Positions 51,003 through 61,327 of a stretch of 64,000 nt of DNA are shown piece after piece. The notes beneath the pieces were generated by a model. The model made no database searches. It was given only the letters and a program-made list of their open reading frames with translations, and had not been told where the DNA came from. The translations under genes and the position numbers were made by a program. Positions within the stretch are counted from its first letter, which is position 1; the number at the start of each line of letters is the position of its first letter. Source of the stretch: Coccinella septempunctata (taxonomy: Eukaryota; Arthropoda; Insecta; Coleoptera; Coccinellidae); contig NC_058189.1 in the NCBI RefSeq assembly GCF_907165205.1, positions 35,490,270-35,554,269 on the forward strand, in the 5' to 3' direction.

Positions 51003-51457
51003 CATATTTTCGCGATTAAGACGCGTGAAGCGTCTTTAAGCGGTGCTATTCGAGCGAATAAGTCATGACGTCAGTCTTTAAGACGCTTTAAGCGGAACCT
51101 GGCGGTCTGTGGAGAGCGCCTGTGTCATAGAGTCATCTTGTCTCTGGCCTGTGTCGTCTTAAGCGGAAAGAGAATATGTTGTTTATATCGAATTTGATTT
51201 TAATTCCTACTAGGGAAGAGTGCTTTTATTGCCAATAATGCAGTTTCTGCATTATCATTTAGAATAAATAAATATTTTTCAAATAATAGCCAAAGAACAG
51301 AAATTGAAAAATTCACAATTCGATTCGTTGTCTAATGACAACGACAGATGACTCAACCATCAGCGATATTCTATTTTTGCGACAACAAAATTAATGACGT
51401 CACGCTTAAAGACGCTTTAAGACATCGATTAAGACGCTTAATCGCCAAAATATGGCT
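51000..51457. mobile_element. MITE with AGCCATATTTT termini inside BEL copy B
   Basis: The termini AGCCATATTTTCGCGATTAA and (inverted) AGCCATATTTTGGCGATTAA are inverted repeats; the ends are rich in GACGC/GCGTC and TTAAGCG repeats (for example TTTAAGACGCTTTAAGCGG). A short target duplication within an A-run (AAA) fits, because removing the element puts the RNase H frame back in phase with LWSDSEIVLAW downstream. It encodes nothing. Confidence 0.8.
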
Positions 51458-51479
51458 AAAATATTGATTCCATTAATCT

Positions 51480-53304
51480 ATGGTCTGATTCAGAAATAGT
51501 GTTAGCATGGATCCGATCTCATCCATCCCGTTGGTCTGTGTTTGTTTCTAATAGGGTAGTTCAAATCCAAGAAAATTCAAAAGGTGCCACATGGAGACAT
51601 ATAAGTTCCAAACTCAATCCTGCTGATTTACTCTCCAGAGGTACATTGCCAGCACAATTGATAGTCTCAGATTTGTGGTGGCACGGTCCCAGTTTCTTTT
51701 TTCAACCAGACCTTGATTTAACCCTATTCAATGTCAAGGAATTCTTTGGTAATCTTCCAGAGCAAAAGAAAACTGTTCATTTCGTTCAAAACACTTTGGA
51801 TATTTATGATGTTTTCACACAGTATTCTGATTTATTTCACTTAAAAGGGGTAATGGCCTATTGCCTCAGATTCATTCAAAATTGCAGAAGACCATTCAAA
51901 AAATTGATTGATTCGTTATCTGTTACTGAACTCAACTCAGCAGAGATCAAAATTGTTGAAGTTACTCAACGACGGTATTTTTCCTGTGAAATAGGAAATA
52001 TAAAGAACGAAAAGATATTGAAAAACAAAGTTATTCAAAAACTCAATCCATTTATCGATTCCATAGGTATTCTGAGAGTTGGAGGTAGACTCTCAAATGC
52101 TATTCTTCCCTTCAATCAAAGATTTCCCATATTACTTCCTTCTAAAAATCATATTTCAACACTTTTGTTGAAATCAGAACATTTGAGACTATTGCATGCA
52201 GGCCCTCAAAACACGCTTTCGAGTATCAGACTTAAATATTGGCCACTAGATGGACTGAGAGAAATAAAGCGTATCATTAATAAATGTCATACTTGTTATA
52301 AATTCAAACCACAATTGTGTTCACAATTAATGGGAGATCTTCCGAAGGAAAGGCTTCAAGTATCACGCCCTTTCACAAACACCTCTGTTGACTTTGGTGG
52401 TCCTTATTTAATAAAATCTTCTCCGCTGAGAAGGTCTCCACTTATGAAATGTTATAGGGCAGTGTTTGTTTGTATGACAACTCGTGCAGTTCACATCGAA
52501 TTGGTTTCAGGGTTGAGTACAGAGTCATTTCTACTCACTCTAAAAAGATTCATAGCTAGACGTGGAAATCCTTCTATAATATTCTCTGACAATGCCACTA
52601 ATTTCCTGGGCGCAAAAAACCAGTTGAAGGAATTAAATGAATTCTTCAAAAAACCTGGAACTTCTGAAATATTGCAAAGGTATGCTGTTCAAAACGATAT
52701 TCAGTGGAAATTTATTCCCCCTCGTTCACCTCATCATGGTGGCCAGTGGGAGGCAGCCATTAAGAGCGCAAAATATCATCTCATAAGAATTATGAAAAAT
52801 TATATTTTCACTTTCGAGGAATTTAGTACTGTACTAGCCCAAATTGAGGCAGTACTTAATTCACGCCCCATCTGTGGCATTTCCAATGACCCTTCAGATT
52901 TTAACGTTTTAACACCAGGACATTTTTTGATAGGGACTAGTTTGACAACTTATCCAGAAAAAGTTATCACTTGTTCTTCAATGAATAGATTATCGCTTTG
53001 GCAGAAATGCGGCCAAATTCAACAGAATTTCTGGGCACGTTGGAAAACCGACTACTTGAATAGATTACAAAATAGACCTAAATGGTTCATTCCTTATAAT
53101 AATATTCATGTAAATGATATTGTATTATTGAAGGATGAAGCAACACCTCCACTCAAATGGCCACTAGCACGTGTTATTGAATTGATTAAGGGCAAAGACT
53201 CACGCGTTCGTATTGTCAAAGTTAAAACTCAAGGAGGAACATTCACTAGATCAATCACTAAAATATGCCCTCTTCCATATTGCGATAACAATATTGAATC
53301 TTAA
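51480..53304 (+). pseudogene. BEL copy B RNase H end and integrase
   Basis: A continuous stretch of over 600 codons: LWSDSEIVLAWIRSHPSRW (RNase H), then integrase zinc finger (HLRLLHAG with CHTCYKF), core DDE residues in SVDFGGPY, IFSDNATNFLG and HHGGQWEAAIKSAK, and the chromo-like tail VNDIVLLKDEATPPLKWPL ending CDNNIES. All integrase catalytic residues are present; this is the best-preserved part of the element. Confidence 0.85.
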
Positions 53305-53383
53305 TATGAAGTGTTAAAATATATCGTAATTTTAGAACTCTTTATTTTCAATTCTTAACCTCAACGGTTCAGCCCGGGGAGTA

Positions 53384-53640
53384 TGTTTAATTTTCATTAA
53401 AATAGCGTGCGTGTTCATGTCATATTAGTTACTAGGGTGATTCGTTAATATAAAAAGACAGTCGAAAATACATCAGTCAATTCATCAGAAGCTTTTCAAT
53501 TTTCTATCCTAAAATAATCAATTCTAAAAAGAATATTCGTTGAGTGACCAGGACCGACCTACAGTATTGTTCAATTCTTCGTTCCCTAATAAAAACCAGC
53601 AACATAAATATTTATGTGTTCATCTTATTGAATGGATACA
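53384..53640 (+). repeat. 3' LTR of BEL copy B
   Basis: Same length as the 5' LTR, 257 bp, followed by the second GTCAG target copy. Confidence 0.93.
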
Positions 53641-53645
53641 GTCAG

Positions 53646-53782
53646 ATTGTGTTAAAGCTTTGGGTTTGAGCGTCTACCCTTCGAAATCCCTTATTAAGGG
53701 GGTTGGTATGGTGAATAAGGGGGTAGAGGGTCAGACTCAATGTAGAATATTTTCTAGAGTCGACTCTGACATTTCATATGAG
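53646..53782 (+). pseudogene. BEL copy A protease continuation
   Basis: In frame with the DSGSQANLIT box at 47035 once copy B and one GTCAG are set aside. It runs SDCVKALGLSVYPSKS to SDISYE, where the Penelope-like insertion begins. The open frame that spans the 3' LTR and this piece (53540-53800) is an accidental fusion. Confidence 0.75.
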
Positions 53783-53816
53783 AACACAAATCTGAAGTAG
53801 TGATCCAAAAATTTTC

Positions 53817-54500
53817 ATTCAAAATAGGTTTGGTGGTGTAAGGATCAGAAGTAAGCAGGAGAATGATACTCTGTCAGTTCGCCGACGTTTCGGAAATGTA
53901 TTTTTCCATCTTCAGGGCTCTACAAAAGTTATGAGAAGACAATTTTGAACACCAAATAAATAAAAAATTTAAATAAAAGAGCAAACACGAGCTACATTAT
54001 AAGTTGTCGACTAGAAAAATATCACAAGAAAAGATGGTGTGGTTAATATATCTATACAGTAACTTGAAAATATAAGGAACGTGTACACAGCCTGAAAAAG
54101 TTCTTTCTCTTTCTCTTCTATAAAATTACATAGTAAAAACAAAATATATGTTATACATAAACGTACATAGTACTTACAAACTAGACAAATGTATCCTCCC
54201 AAAATCACTCCATGAAATCTCAAATCCATTCTCCAATATTTAATGTTAAAATCATGTATAATTGATTGAAAAGCGGGGACGACAACAGTGCGACCGATAC
54301 AACGATATGCCGACAGACGGAGGTGAAATTAAAGAAACAGCTGATCGGGAAATGAAACAAGGTAAAAAAGGTAAAAAGACATAGGCGTACCCACGCGTGT
54401 GATGTGCTGAGAAATCAAGAGTGAAATTGAGAGGGGTTTAGAAAATAAAAGTTGATCTCATTTCATCTTCCACCTCTTGTTAGTTGGTTCATTTTCATTT
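53817..54500 (-). repeat. Penelope-like terminal repeat, left arm
   Basis: Inverse copy of 54768-55451. Carries the hammerhead-like motif on the minus strand at 53884-53915 and a 72-codon open frame (54011-54229) mirrored in the right arm; that frame is hydrophobic but has no recognised family. Confidence 0.85.
53884..53915 (-). ncRNA. Second copy of the hammerhead-like motif (left arm)
   Basis: The inverse of 55353-55384 with identical sequence, as expected from the inverted arms. Confidence 0.5.
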
Positions 54501-54805
54501 CGCCCGTCACGGGGCGATATCTGAAGTCCAGAATCCAAGAACATATTAGATCTGTTCGTTTGCCGATTTCCAACCCCAAAACAGCTTTAGCCGAACATTG
54601 TGTGAACGCGGGACATATCTTTAATTTTGAAGACGTCCACATACTAAATAGGGAGTCATACCTGAGTAATCGATTGATTTATGAGATGCTGCAGATAAGT
54701 GTCCATGACTCAGTGAACTCTAGATCTGATATTCAACAACTCAGCAGATTTTATTACTCCCTATTGAAAATGAAAATGAACCAACTAACAAGAGGTGGAA
54801 GATGA
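54501..54805 (+). pseudogene. Penelope-like endonuclease C-terminus
   Basis: The frame has TGRYLKSRIQEH, then KTALAEHCVNAGHIFNFED and ILNRESYLSNRLIYEML, matching the downstream half of the GIY-YIG nuclease of Penelope-like elements (H...GH.F.F and the R...E helix). The RT and the GIY-YIG start are missing; the first 17 codons of the longer frame come from the left arm. Confidence 0.7.
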
Positions 54806-55451
54806 AATGAGATCAACTTTTATTTTCTAAACCCCTCTCAATTTCACTCTTGATTTCTCAGCACATCACACGCGTGGGTACGCCTATGTCTTTTTACCTT
54901 TTTTACCTTGTTTCATTTCCCGATCAGCTGTTTCTTTAATTTCACCTCCGTCTGTCGGCATATCGTTGTATCGGTCGCACTGTTGTCGTCCCCGCTTTTC
55001 AATCCATTATACATGATTTTAACATTAAATATTGGAGAATGGATTTGAGATTTCATGGAGTGATTTTGGGAGGATACATTTGTCTAGTTTGTAAGTACTA
55101 TGTACGTTTATGTATAACATATATTTTGTTTTTACTATGTAATTTTATAGAAGAGAAAGAGAAAGAACTTTTTCAGGCTGTGTACACGTTCCTTATATTT
55201 TCAAGTTACTGTATAGATATATTAACCACACCATCTTTTCTTGTGATATTTTTCTAGTCGACAACTTATAATGTAGCTCGTGTTTGCTCTTTTATTTAAA
55301 TTTTTTATTTATTTGGTGTTCAAAATTGTCTTCTCATAACTTTTGTAGAGCCCTGAAGATGGAAAAATACATTTCCGAAACGTCGGCGAACTGACAGAGT
55401 ATCATTCTCCTGCTTACTTCTGATCCTTACACCACCAAACCTATTTTGAAT
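54768..55451 (+). repeat. Penelope-like terminal repeat, right arm
   Basis: The orientation of this arm follows the endonuclease frame, so it includes the 3' UTR. The hammerhead-like motif is on the plus strand at 55353-55384. Confidence 0.85.
55353..55384 (+). ncRNA. Hammerhead-ribozyme-like motif in the Penelope-like terminal repeat
   Basis: CTGAAGA, a stem GGAAA/TTTCC with loop AATACA, then GAAAC and GTC, flanked by GCC and GGC that can pair as stem I. This fits CUGANGA-stem II-GAAA-minimal stem III-UH. Penelope-like elements are known to carry minimal hammerheads in their terminal repeats. The U7-to-A change and two-base stem III mean activity is uncertain. Confidence 0.55.
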
Positions 55452-57902
55452 TTCATATGAGGTTGATTTTTGGTAGTTCAGAAAATATGTGACCAAATTC
55501 CCGAATGTGATGTGAATATTGACTCACTTCGTCATTTGTTGGATCTGCCTTTAGCAGATGATCAGTTTTACAGGGCTGATAAATTAGATGGGATTATTGG
55601 AGCAGCATTGGTGCCTACACTTTTGGGTGCTCGAAAAGTCACTGGTTCGGTGCATGGACCTCTTGCAATGGAAACAAAATTGGGATTCGTTGTTATGGGT
55701 TCTGCTCCGATTACTGCCTGTAAAAGTCGATTCAGTGAAGTGAATTTGGTTGTAGAACCTTTGCTTAATGACTTGGTGTTAAAGTTTTGGGAGCTCGAGG
55801 ACATACCGAGCAAACAGGCTAGAACACCGGACGATAAAGCGTGTGAGGCACTTTATCAGTCTACGGTTTCCCAGCTTTCGAATGGTCGTTATGTGGTAAG
55901 ATTGCCCTTCAAATTATCTCCTTCTCTCTTAGGTAATTCGTATATGAAGGTGCAGTCAAGCGTTTGTTATCGTTAGAAAAACGTTTCAAACGTTTTCCTC
56001 AATTGCAATTTCAATATACCGCCGTCATAAGAGAGTACATTGAAGAAGATTTTGTTTCGCAGGTAAAATCACCTGATATTAGTGAACCCCACTATTTCCT
56101 TCCCCACCATGGTATAGCTAAGCCAGGAAGTAGTTCAACTCCACTTCGTTGTGTGTTTGACGCTAGTGCAAAGAGTGACTCCCAATTATCTTTGAATGAT
56201 TTGTTGTATGTAGGGCCGAAGTTACAAACAGATGTTTTGAGTATATTTTTGAATTTTAGACTTTTTAACTGCGGACATAAAAAAGTTGTATTTTTTACAA
56301 ATTAGTATGCATCCTGACGACCGCAAGTTTCAATAATATTTCGTTTGGAGATTTCGCAATACAAATGCTATTGAGGTGTATCAATGGAATACGGTTGTGT
56401 TCGGTAACCGAAGCTCACCTTTTTTGGCATTGAGAACTTTGCACCAGTTGGTCAAGGATGAAAAATTAAATTATCCTGTGGCCTCGAAAGTGATTAGTCG
56501 TGATTTTTATATGGATGATTTGGTATCAAGCCGAATTATTGAAAGAGATTCCTGTCAATGAACGATCGCCGGAAGTAGTTCATTTTGGCAGAGATTCTTT
56601 GAAAATCCTGGGCCTTTTGTGGTCTCCTTTGAATGATAATTTTTCGTTTCATATAAATATAGAATCGCGGGATTGCACTGAGAGAAATATTCTTTCAAGC
56701 GTTGCACGTATTTTCGATCCCATGGGAATTTTAGCACCTGTCACATTATTATTTAAACTTCTTTTGAAAAAAATGTGGTCCCTGAAATTGGGTTGGGATG
56801 AAGTACCTTTCACGGATAATATTGACAATTATTGGCGGGAACTTCAGGAGGAATTGCTGCTTTTAGGAGCAGTACAAGTTCCTCGTCATTTGGGTTGCTC
56901 ACAGATTTCAAAAAATATATTAGTTGGATTTTGTGACGCCTGTTTAGAATCCTATGGCGCTTGTGTTTATATAAAGACATCCTGCGGAGATAATACCAAT
57001 AGTATGTTGGTTTGTGCTAAAACTAAAGTTTCGCCTTTGAAAGTTCAGACCATTCCACGTTTGGAACTGTGTGCTGCTGGTCTGTTGGCCAGATTGTTGG
57101 ATTTTGTGCAGGGATCTTTGGAATCCCGAATTGAGATTGATGAAATATTTGCCGTTAGTGACTCGGAAGTTGCTTCGAGTTGGATAGCTGCTCCACCGTC
57201 ACGGTGGAATGTTTTCGTTGCAAACCGTGTGTCTCAGATACAGGAGTTTGTGGCACCTTCAAGATGGTTCCACATCTCAGGTGCACAAAATGTGAGTGAC
57301 GGTTTGTCCAGAGGTCTCAAACCTTCACAATTTATGGAAAGTTGTTGGATTCTTGGTCCTCCTTGGCTTAGACAGGGTAAAAGTATTTGCCCGATAAGGA
57401 CCCTAAAGGTTTCGGCGGAATGTACGTTGGAACAGCGACCCTCTACTTTTTCGGTGACTCAGCCAAAGGATCATCCACTTCGAACTTTGATTGAACGATG
57501 TTCTTCTTGGAACCGTTTGATTCATTCGACCATTTATGTTCTTCGTTTTCTACGCATATTGAAATCTTCGGTTGGTGGAAGATTAAGTAATTCTTCCTTA
57601 CTTTATGAGAGTAAACATCCAATTTTGTTTCCAAAAAATGACCATTTTGTCAATTTGCTGATTGATCAGTGTCATAGACAAAATTTACATACAGGTCCTT
57701 CGTTAGTATTGGCCATTTTGCGTCAAAGATATTGAATTTTGGGCGCTCGAAACGCTGTAAGATTTAGAATCAAAAAGTGTAACTCTTGTTTCCGAGTTAA
57801 TCCAAGATAATTTTTTCCGAAAATGGCGGATTGACCTTTCATTCGAATAAGCGAAGCTAAACCCTTTTTACACGTCGGTGTTGATTACGCCGGACCATTT
57901 TT
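55450..57902 (+). pseudogene. BEL copy A protease end, RT, RNase H and integrase start, broken
   Basis: Pieces in order: protease/linker LRHLLDLPLADDQFY and GIIGAALVPTLL (55470-55960), after a one-base loss in the T-run at about 55467; a two-base insertion near 55940; RT fingers SLEKRFKRFPQLQFQ (55964-56305), a frameshift at about 56270, a TAA near 56330; YQWNTVVFGNRSSPFLA and YMDD (56376-56530); an internal deletion just after YMDDLVSS; RNase H with VGFCDACLESYGACVYI and VSDSEVASSW; integrase zinc-finger start VGGRLSNSSLLYESKHP; then broken frames to VDYAGPFF at 57885. The element is long dead. Confidence 0.75.
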
Positions 57903-60120
57903 CGCACCTTACACGACCCGAGTGAACGAGGGAAAATTTAAACGTCCGTAGTCCGCGAATTTTAGATCAAAATTGACCGGGCGATCGAATGAATAATGCA
58001 TTATGTAATTCGATGACGAATCAACAGATGACGATTATAACGTTGAATTGTAGAGATTTCGGATTTGGATATTTTAAAAAAAAAACGGAATTTTCAAACA
58101 ATAGATTTTTTCATTAACTAAATCCGAAATTTCAACAAAATCTTACAGTTTCCAGAATATATCGGAAAACTTTCGAAAATATCGAATGAATCCGCACCTA
58201 ACACGACCCGAGTGAACGAGGGAAAATTTAAACGTTGGTACTCCGCGAACTCTAGATCAAAACTGACCGGGCGGCTTACACAACGCGATCGAATGAATAA
58301 TGCATTATGTAATTCGATGACCAATCAACAGATGACGATTATAACGTTGAATTGTAGAGATTTCGGATTTGTATATTTTGAAAAATACGGATTTTTCAAA
58401 CAATAGATTTTTTCAATAACTAAATCCGAAATTTTAACAAAATCTTACGCACCTAACACGACCCGAGTGAAAGACGGAAAATTTAAACGTCCGTACTCCG
58501 CGAATTCTAGATCAAAACTGACCGGGCGGCTTATACAACGCGATGGAACGAATAATGCATCATGTAATTCGATGACGAATCGAAGGATGACGATCAAAAC
58601 GTTGATTTGTAGAGATTTCGGATTTGGATATTTCAAAAAATACGGAATTTTCAAGAAATACATTTTTTCATTTACTAAATCCGAAATTTCAACAAAATCT
58701 TACAGTTTCCAGAATATATCGGAAAACTCTCGAAGATATCGAATGAATCCGCACCTTACACGACCCGAGTGAACGAGGGAAAATTTAAACGTCCGTACTC
58801 CGCGAATTCTAGATCAAAACTGACCGGGCGGCTTACACAACGCGATCGAATGAATAATGCATTATGTAATTTGATGACTAATCAACAGATGACGATTATA
58901 ATGTTGATTTGAAGAGATTTCGGATTTGGATATTTTAAAAAATAATGAATTTTCAAACAAAAGATTTTTTCATTTACTAAATCCGAAATTTCAACAAAAT
59001 CTTACAGTTTCCAGAATATATCGGAAAACTCTAAAAAAAATCGAATGAATCCGCACCTAACACGATCCGAGTGAACGAGGGAGAATTTGAACGTCCGTAC
59101 TCCGCGAATTCTAGATCAAAACTGACAGGGGGCTTACACAACGCGATCGAATGAATAATGCATTATGTAATTCGATGACTAATCAACAGATGACGATTAT
59201 AACATTGATTTGTAGAGATTTCGGATTTGGATATTTCAAAAATACGGAATTTTCAAAAAATTGATTTTTTCATTTACTTAATCCGAAATTTCAACAAAAT
59301 CTTACAGTTTCCAGAATACATCGGAAAACTCTGAAAAAAAATCGAATGAATCCGCACCTAACACGATCCGAGTGAACGAGGGAGAATTTAAACGTCCGTA
59401 CTTCGCGAATTCTAGATCAAAACTGACAGGGCGGCTCACACAACGCGATGGAACAAATAATGCATCATGTAATTCGATGACGAATCGAAGGATGACGATT
59501 AAAACATTGATTTGTAGAGATTTCGGATTTGGATATTTTAAAAAATAATGAATTTTCAAGAAAAAGATTTTTTCATTAACTAAATCCGAAATTTCAACAA
59601 AATCTTACAATTTCCAGAATATATCGGACAACTCTCGAAAAAATCGAATGAATTCGCACCTAACACGACCCGAATGAACGAGGTAAAATTTAAACGTCCG
59701 TACTTCGCGAATTCTAGATCAAAACTGACCGGGCGGCTTACACAACGCGATCGAATGATTAATGCATTATGTAATTCGATGACTATTCAACAGATGACGA
59801 TTATAACGTTGATTTGTAGAGATTTCGGATTTGGATATTTCAAAAAATACGGAATTTTCAAGCAATACATTTTTTCATTAACTAAATCCGAAATTTCGAC
59901 AAAATCTGACAATTTCCAGAATATATCGGAAAACTCTAGAAAAAATCGAATGAATCCACACCTTTCACGACCCGAGTGAACGAGGGAAAATTCAAACGTC
60001 TGTACTCCGCGAATTCTAGATCAAAACTGACCGGGCGGCTTACACAACGCGATGGAACGAATAATGCATCATGTAATTCGATGACGAATCGAAGGATGAC
60101 GATTAAAACGTTGATATGTA
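57903..60120 (+). repeat. Satellite array block 2
   Basis: About seven monomers in the same orientation as block 1, more divergent from each other than in the higher-order repeat. The first monomer is cut: it starts at CGCACCTTACACG against BEL copy A. The array is interrupted at 60120 by a DNA transposon. Confidence 0.95.
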
Positions 60121-61327
60121 TACTTCATTCAAATTTATTTTAGCAGTCGGTTGGCCATGAAATAATTTTCTCAAGTTTTTGTAACTAGAACGAAGTTAGG
60201 TTGGCAGTCATGAAATGTCGGTAATGTCATAACGCCGTTGCCACAACTAATATCAATTTTTATTACGAAAATGCCGAAAGTGATTGAAAAAAGAGACAGG
60301 GCTTCAGGAAGTGCTATTTAGAATTCAGGTCCGCTCATTCAAATAGTTATAGCCTGATATTCTAAAATCCACAATACGTCAGATGGTGGCGAACATATTC
60401 AATGTAACAGAATTTATATAATGTTTCATCTGAATCTAAACGACTTATATTTCAGCTGGATATTTCCACAATCAGAAAGATTGTGAATGAAGAGGATGAC
60501 AAAGAATTTCCTTCTATTGGGAGACCCAAAAAAGTGGTGGCATTTGAGAATTTTATGTTTGAGTGAATTAATGCGAAAGGTTCACTACAGGATTTTCGAT
60601 AAATGTCATCGGAGAATAAGTTCCCTAAAATGGATTTTTCTATTTTTCATTTGACTTGTCCTATACAATGTAAATGTCTTAAGGTACTAATAAATACCAA
60701 ATTATTATTATTACATCAATGTATTAAGATGAATAGCATAAATTCGCGCAAGTTGCCCTGTTACTTGTTTATTCATGTGAAATTTTTGTTCAAAGGTGAA
60801 GTTCATCTTAACTTGAAACTTCCTTTAATTCCTTTTACTCATATTGATGCACGAAGATTTTTGTAGAAGAATTTAATATTCTTGTAATTATCTGTTCGAC
60901 TTCGAGATATGCTCATTCCCAACCACTACATCATATGCATTTCATCTTCGGGTTAATATTTTTGAAATCTACAAATGATGTTAGCTAAAGAAGATAACGA
61001 TCATTAACTCTCCTCAAGCTAGTGCATATTATTATATAATATTATACTGATCTCTTGTGTTTTCCATGCAAATAACTGGACTTGGTATGCCCTCAATCAG
61101 TTTGTATAAACTTCAATTATGTTTGTCACATATTTTCCGAAGAGATTCGACATTGTGATAAAATACGTAATAACAGAAACTTTCACGTAAAACCGGCAAC
61201 ATAGCGTTGATTTAAAACCCAAAAATGTTTTGACAAGCGTCATAACCCCACATTTTCGTACTATACAGAGTGAAATGTGTCAAATTTCCATGGCCAACCG
61301 ACTGCTAAAATAAAAGTGAATGAAGTA
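60121..61327. mobile_element. TA-flanked DNA transposon in the satellite
   Basis: Terminal inverted repeats of about 40 bp: left TACTTCATTCAAATTTATTT then TAGCAGTCGGTTGGCCATG; right CATGGCCAACCGACTGCTA then AATGAAGTA. It sits between TA and TA in a satellite monomer whose sequence resumes exactly (AGAGATTTCGG), so the target is TA, as for Tc1/mariner. The interior (about 60270-60600) has short frames such as STIRKIVNEEDDKEFPSIGR that could be remnants of a transposase N-terminus; I cannot confirm that. Confidence 0.8.

Larger units (their letters stand above)
47036..53640 (+). mobile_element. BEL/Pao element (copy B), full-length, inserted in copy A
   Basis: 257-bp LTRs at 47036-47292 and 53384-53640 are near identical (one or two differences seen: CAGCTAC/TAGTTAC and CACAAAT/CATAAAT). 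Target duplication GTCAG lies at 47031-47035 and 53641-53645. A primer-binding-like TGGTCCAATTCGAGCC follows the 5' LTR, and a CCCGGGGAGTA tract precedes the 3' LTR. The Gag-Pol coding region is full length but has one TGA (48474), a frameshift near 50286, one TAA (50546) and a 458-bp MITE insertion. Confidence 0.92.
53783..55449 (+). mobile_element. Penelope-like element, 5'-truncated, with inverted terminal arms
   Basis: Flanked by the 12-bp direct repeat ATTTCATATGAG (53771-53782 and 55450-55461). It begins with a 34-nt extension (53783-53816), then has an inverted repeat with arms 53817-54500 and 54768-55451 (684 bp each, one mismatch seen) around a 267-bp centre that encodes the end of a GIY-YIG-type endonuclease. 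Known Penelope-like elements show the same combination: terminal repeats in inverted or direct order, a ~34-bp extension, and variable target duplications. Confidence 0.8.
44810..57902 (+). mobile_element. Decayed BEL/Pao element (copy A) embedded in satellite, itself interrupted
   Basis: Begins at TGTTGATGCC directly after satellite sequence and ends inside the integrase (VDYAGPFF-like, 57885) directly against satellite at 57903; the 3' end and 3' LTR are absent. Total own sequence is about 4.8 kb after removing the BEL copy B (47036-53640 plus one target copy) and the Penelope-like insertion (53783-55449). Frames carry multiple stops and frameshifts. It is older than both insertions it carries. 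Confidence 0.8.

Noticed and set aside
53540..53800. 86-codon frame after BEL copy B as a separate gene
   Set aside because: Its first half is 3' LTR and its second half is the interrupted protease of BEL copy A; the fusion is accidental.
54011..55257. Identical hydrophobic 72-codon frames in both Penelope-like arms
   Set aside because: Identity is explained by the inverted arms; position is in the 3' UTR and there is no homologous family I can name.
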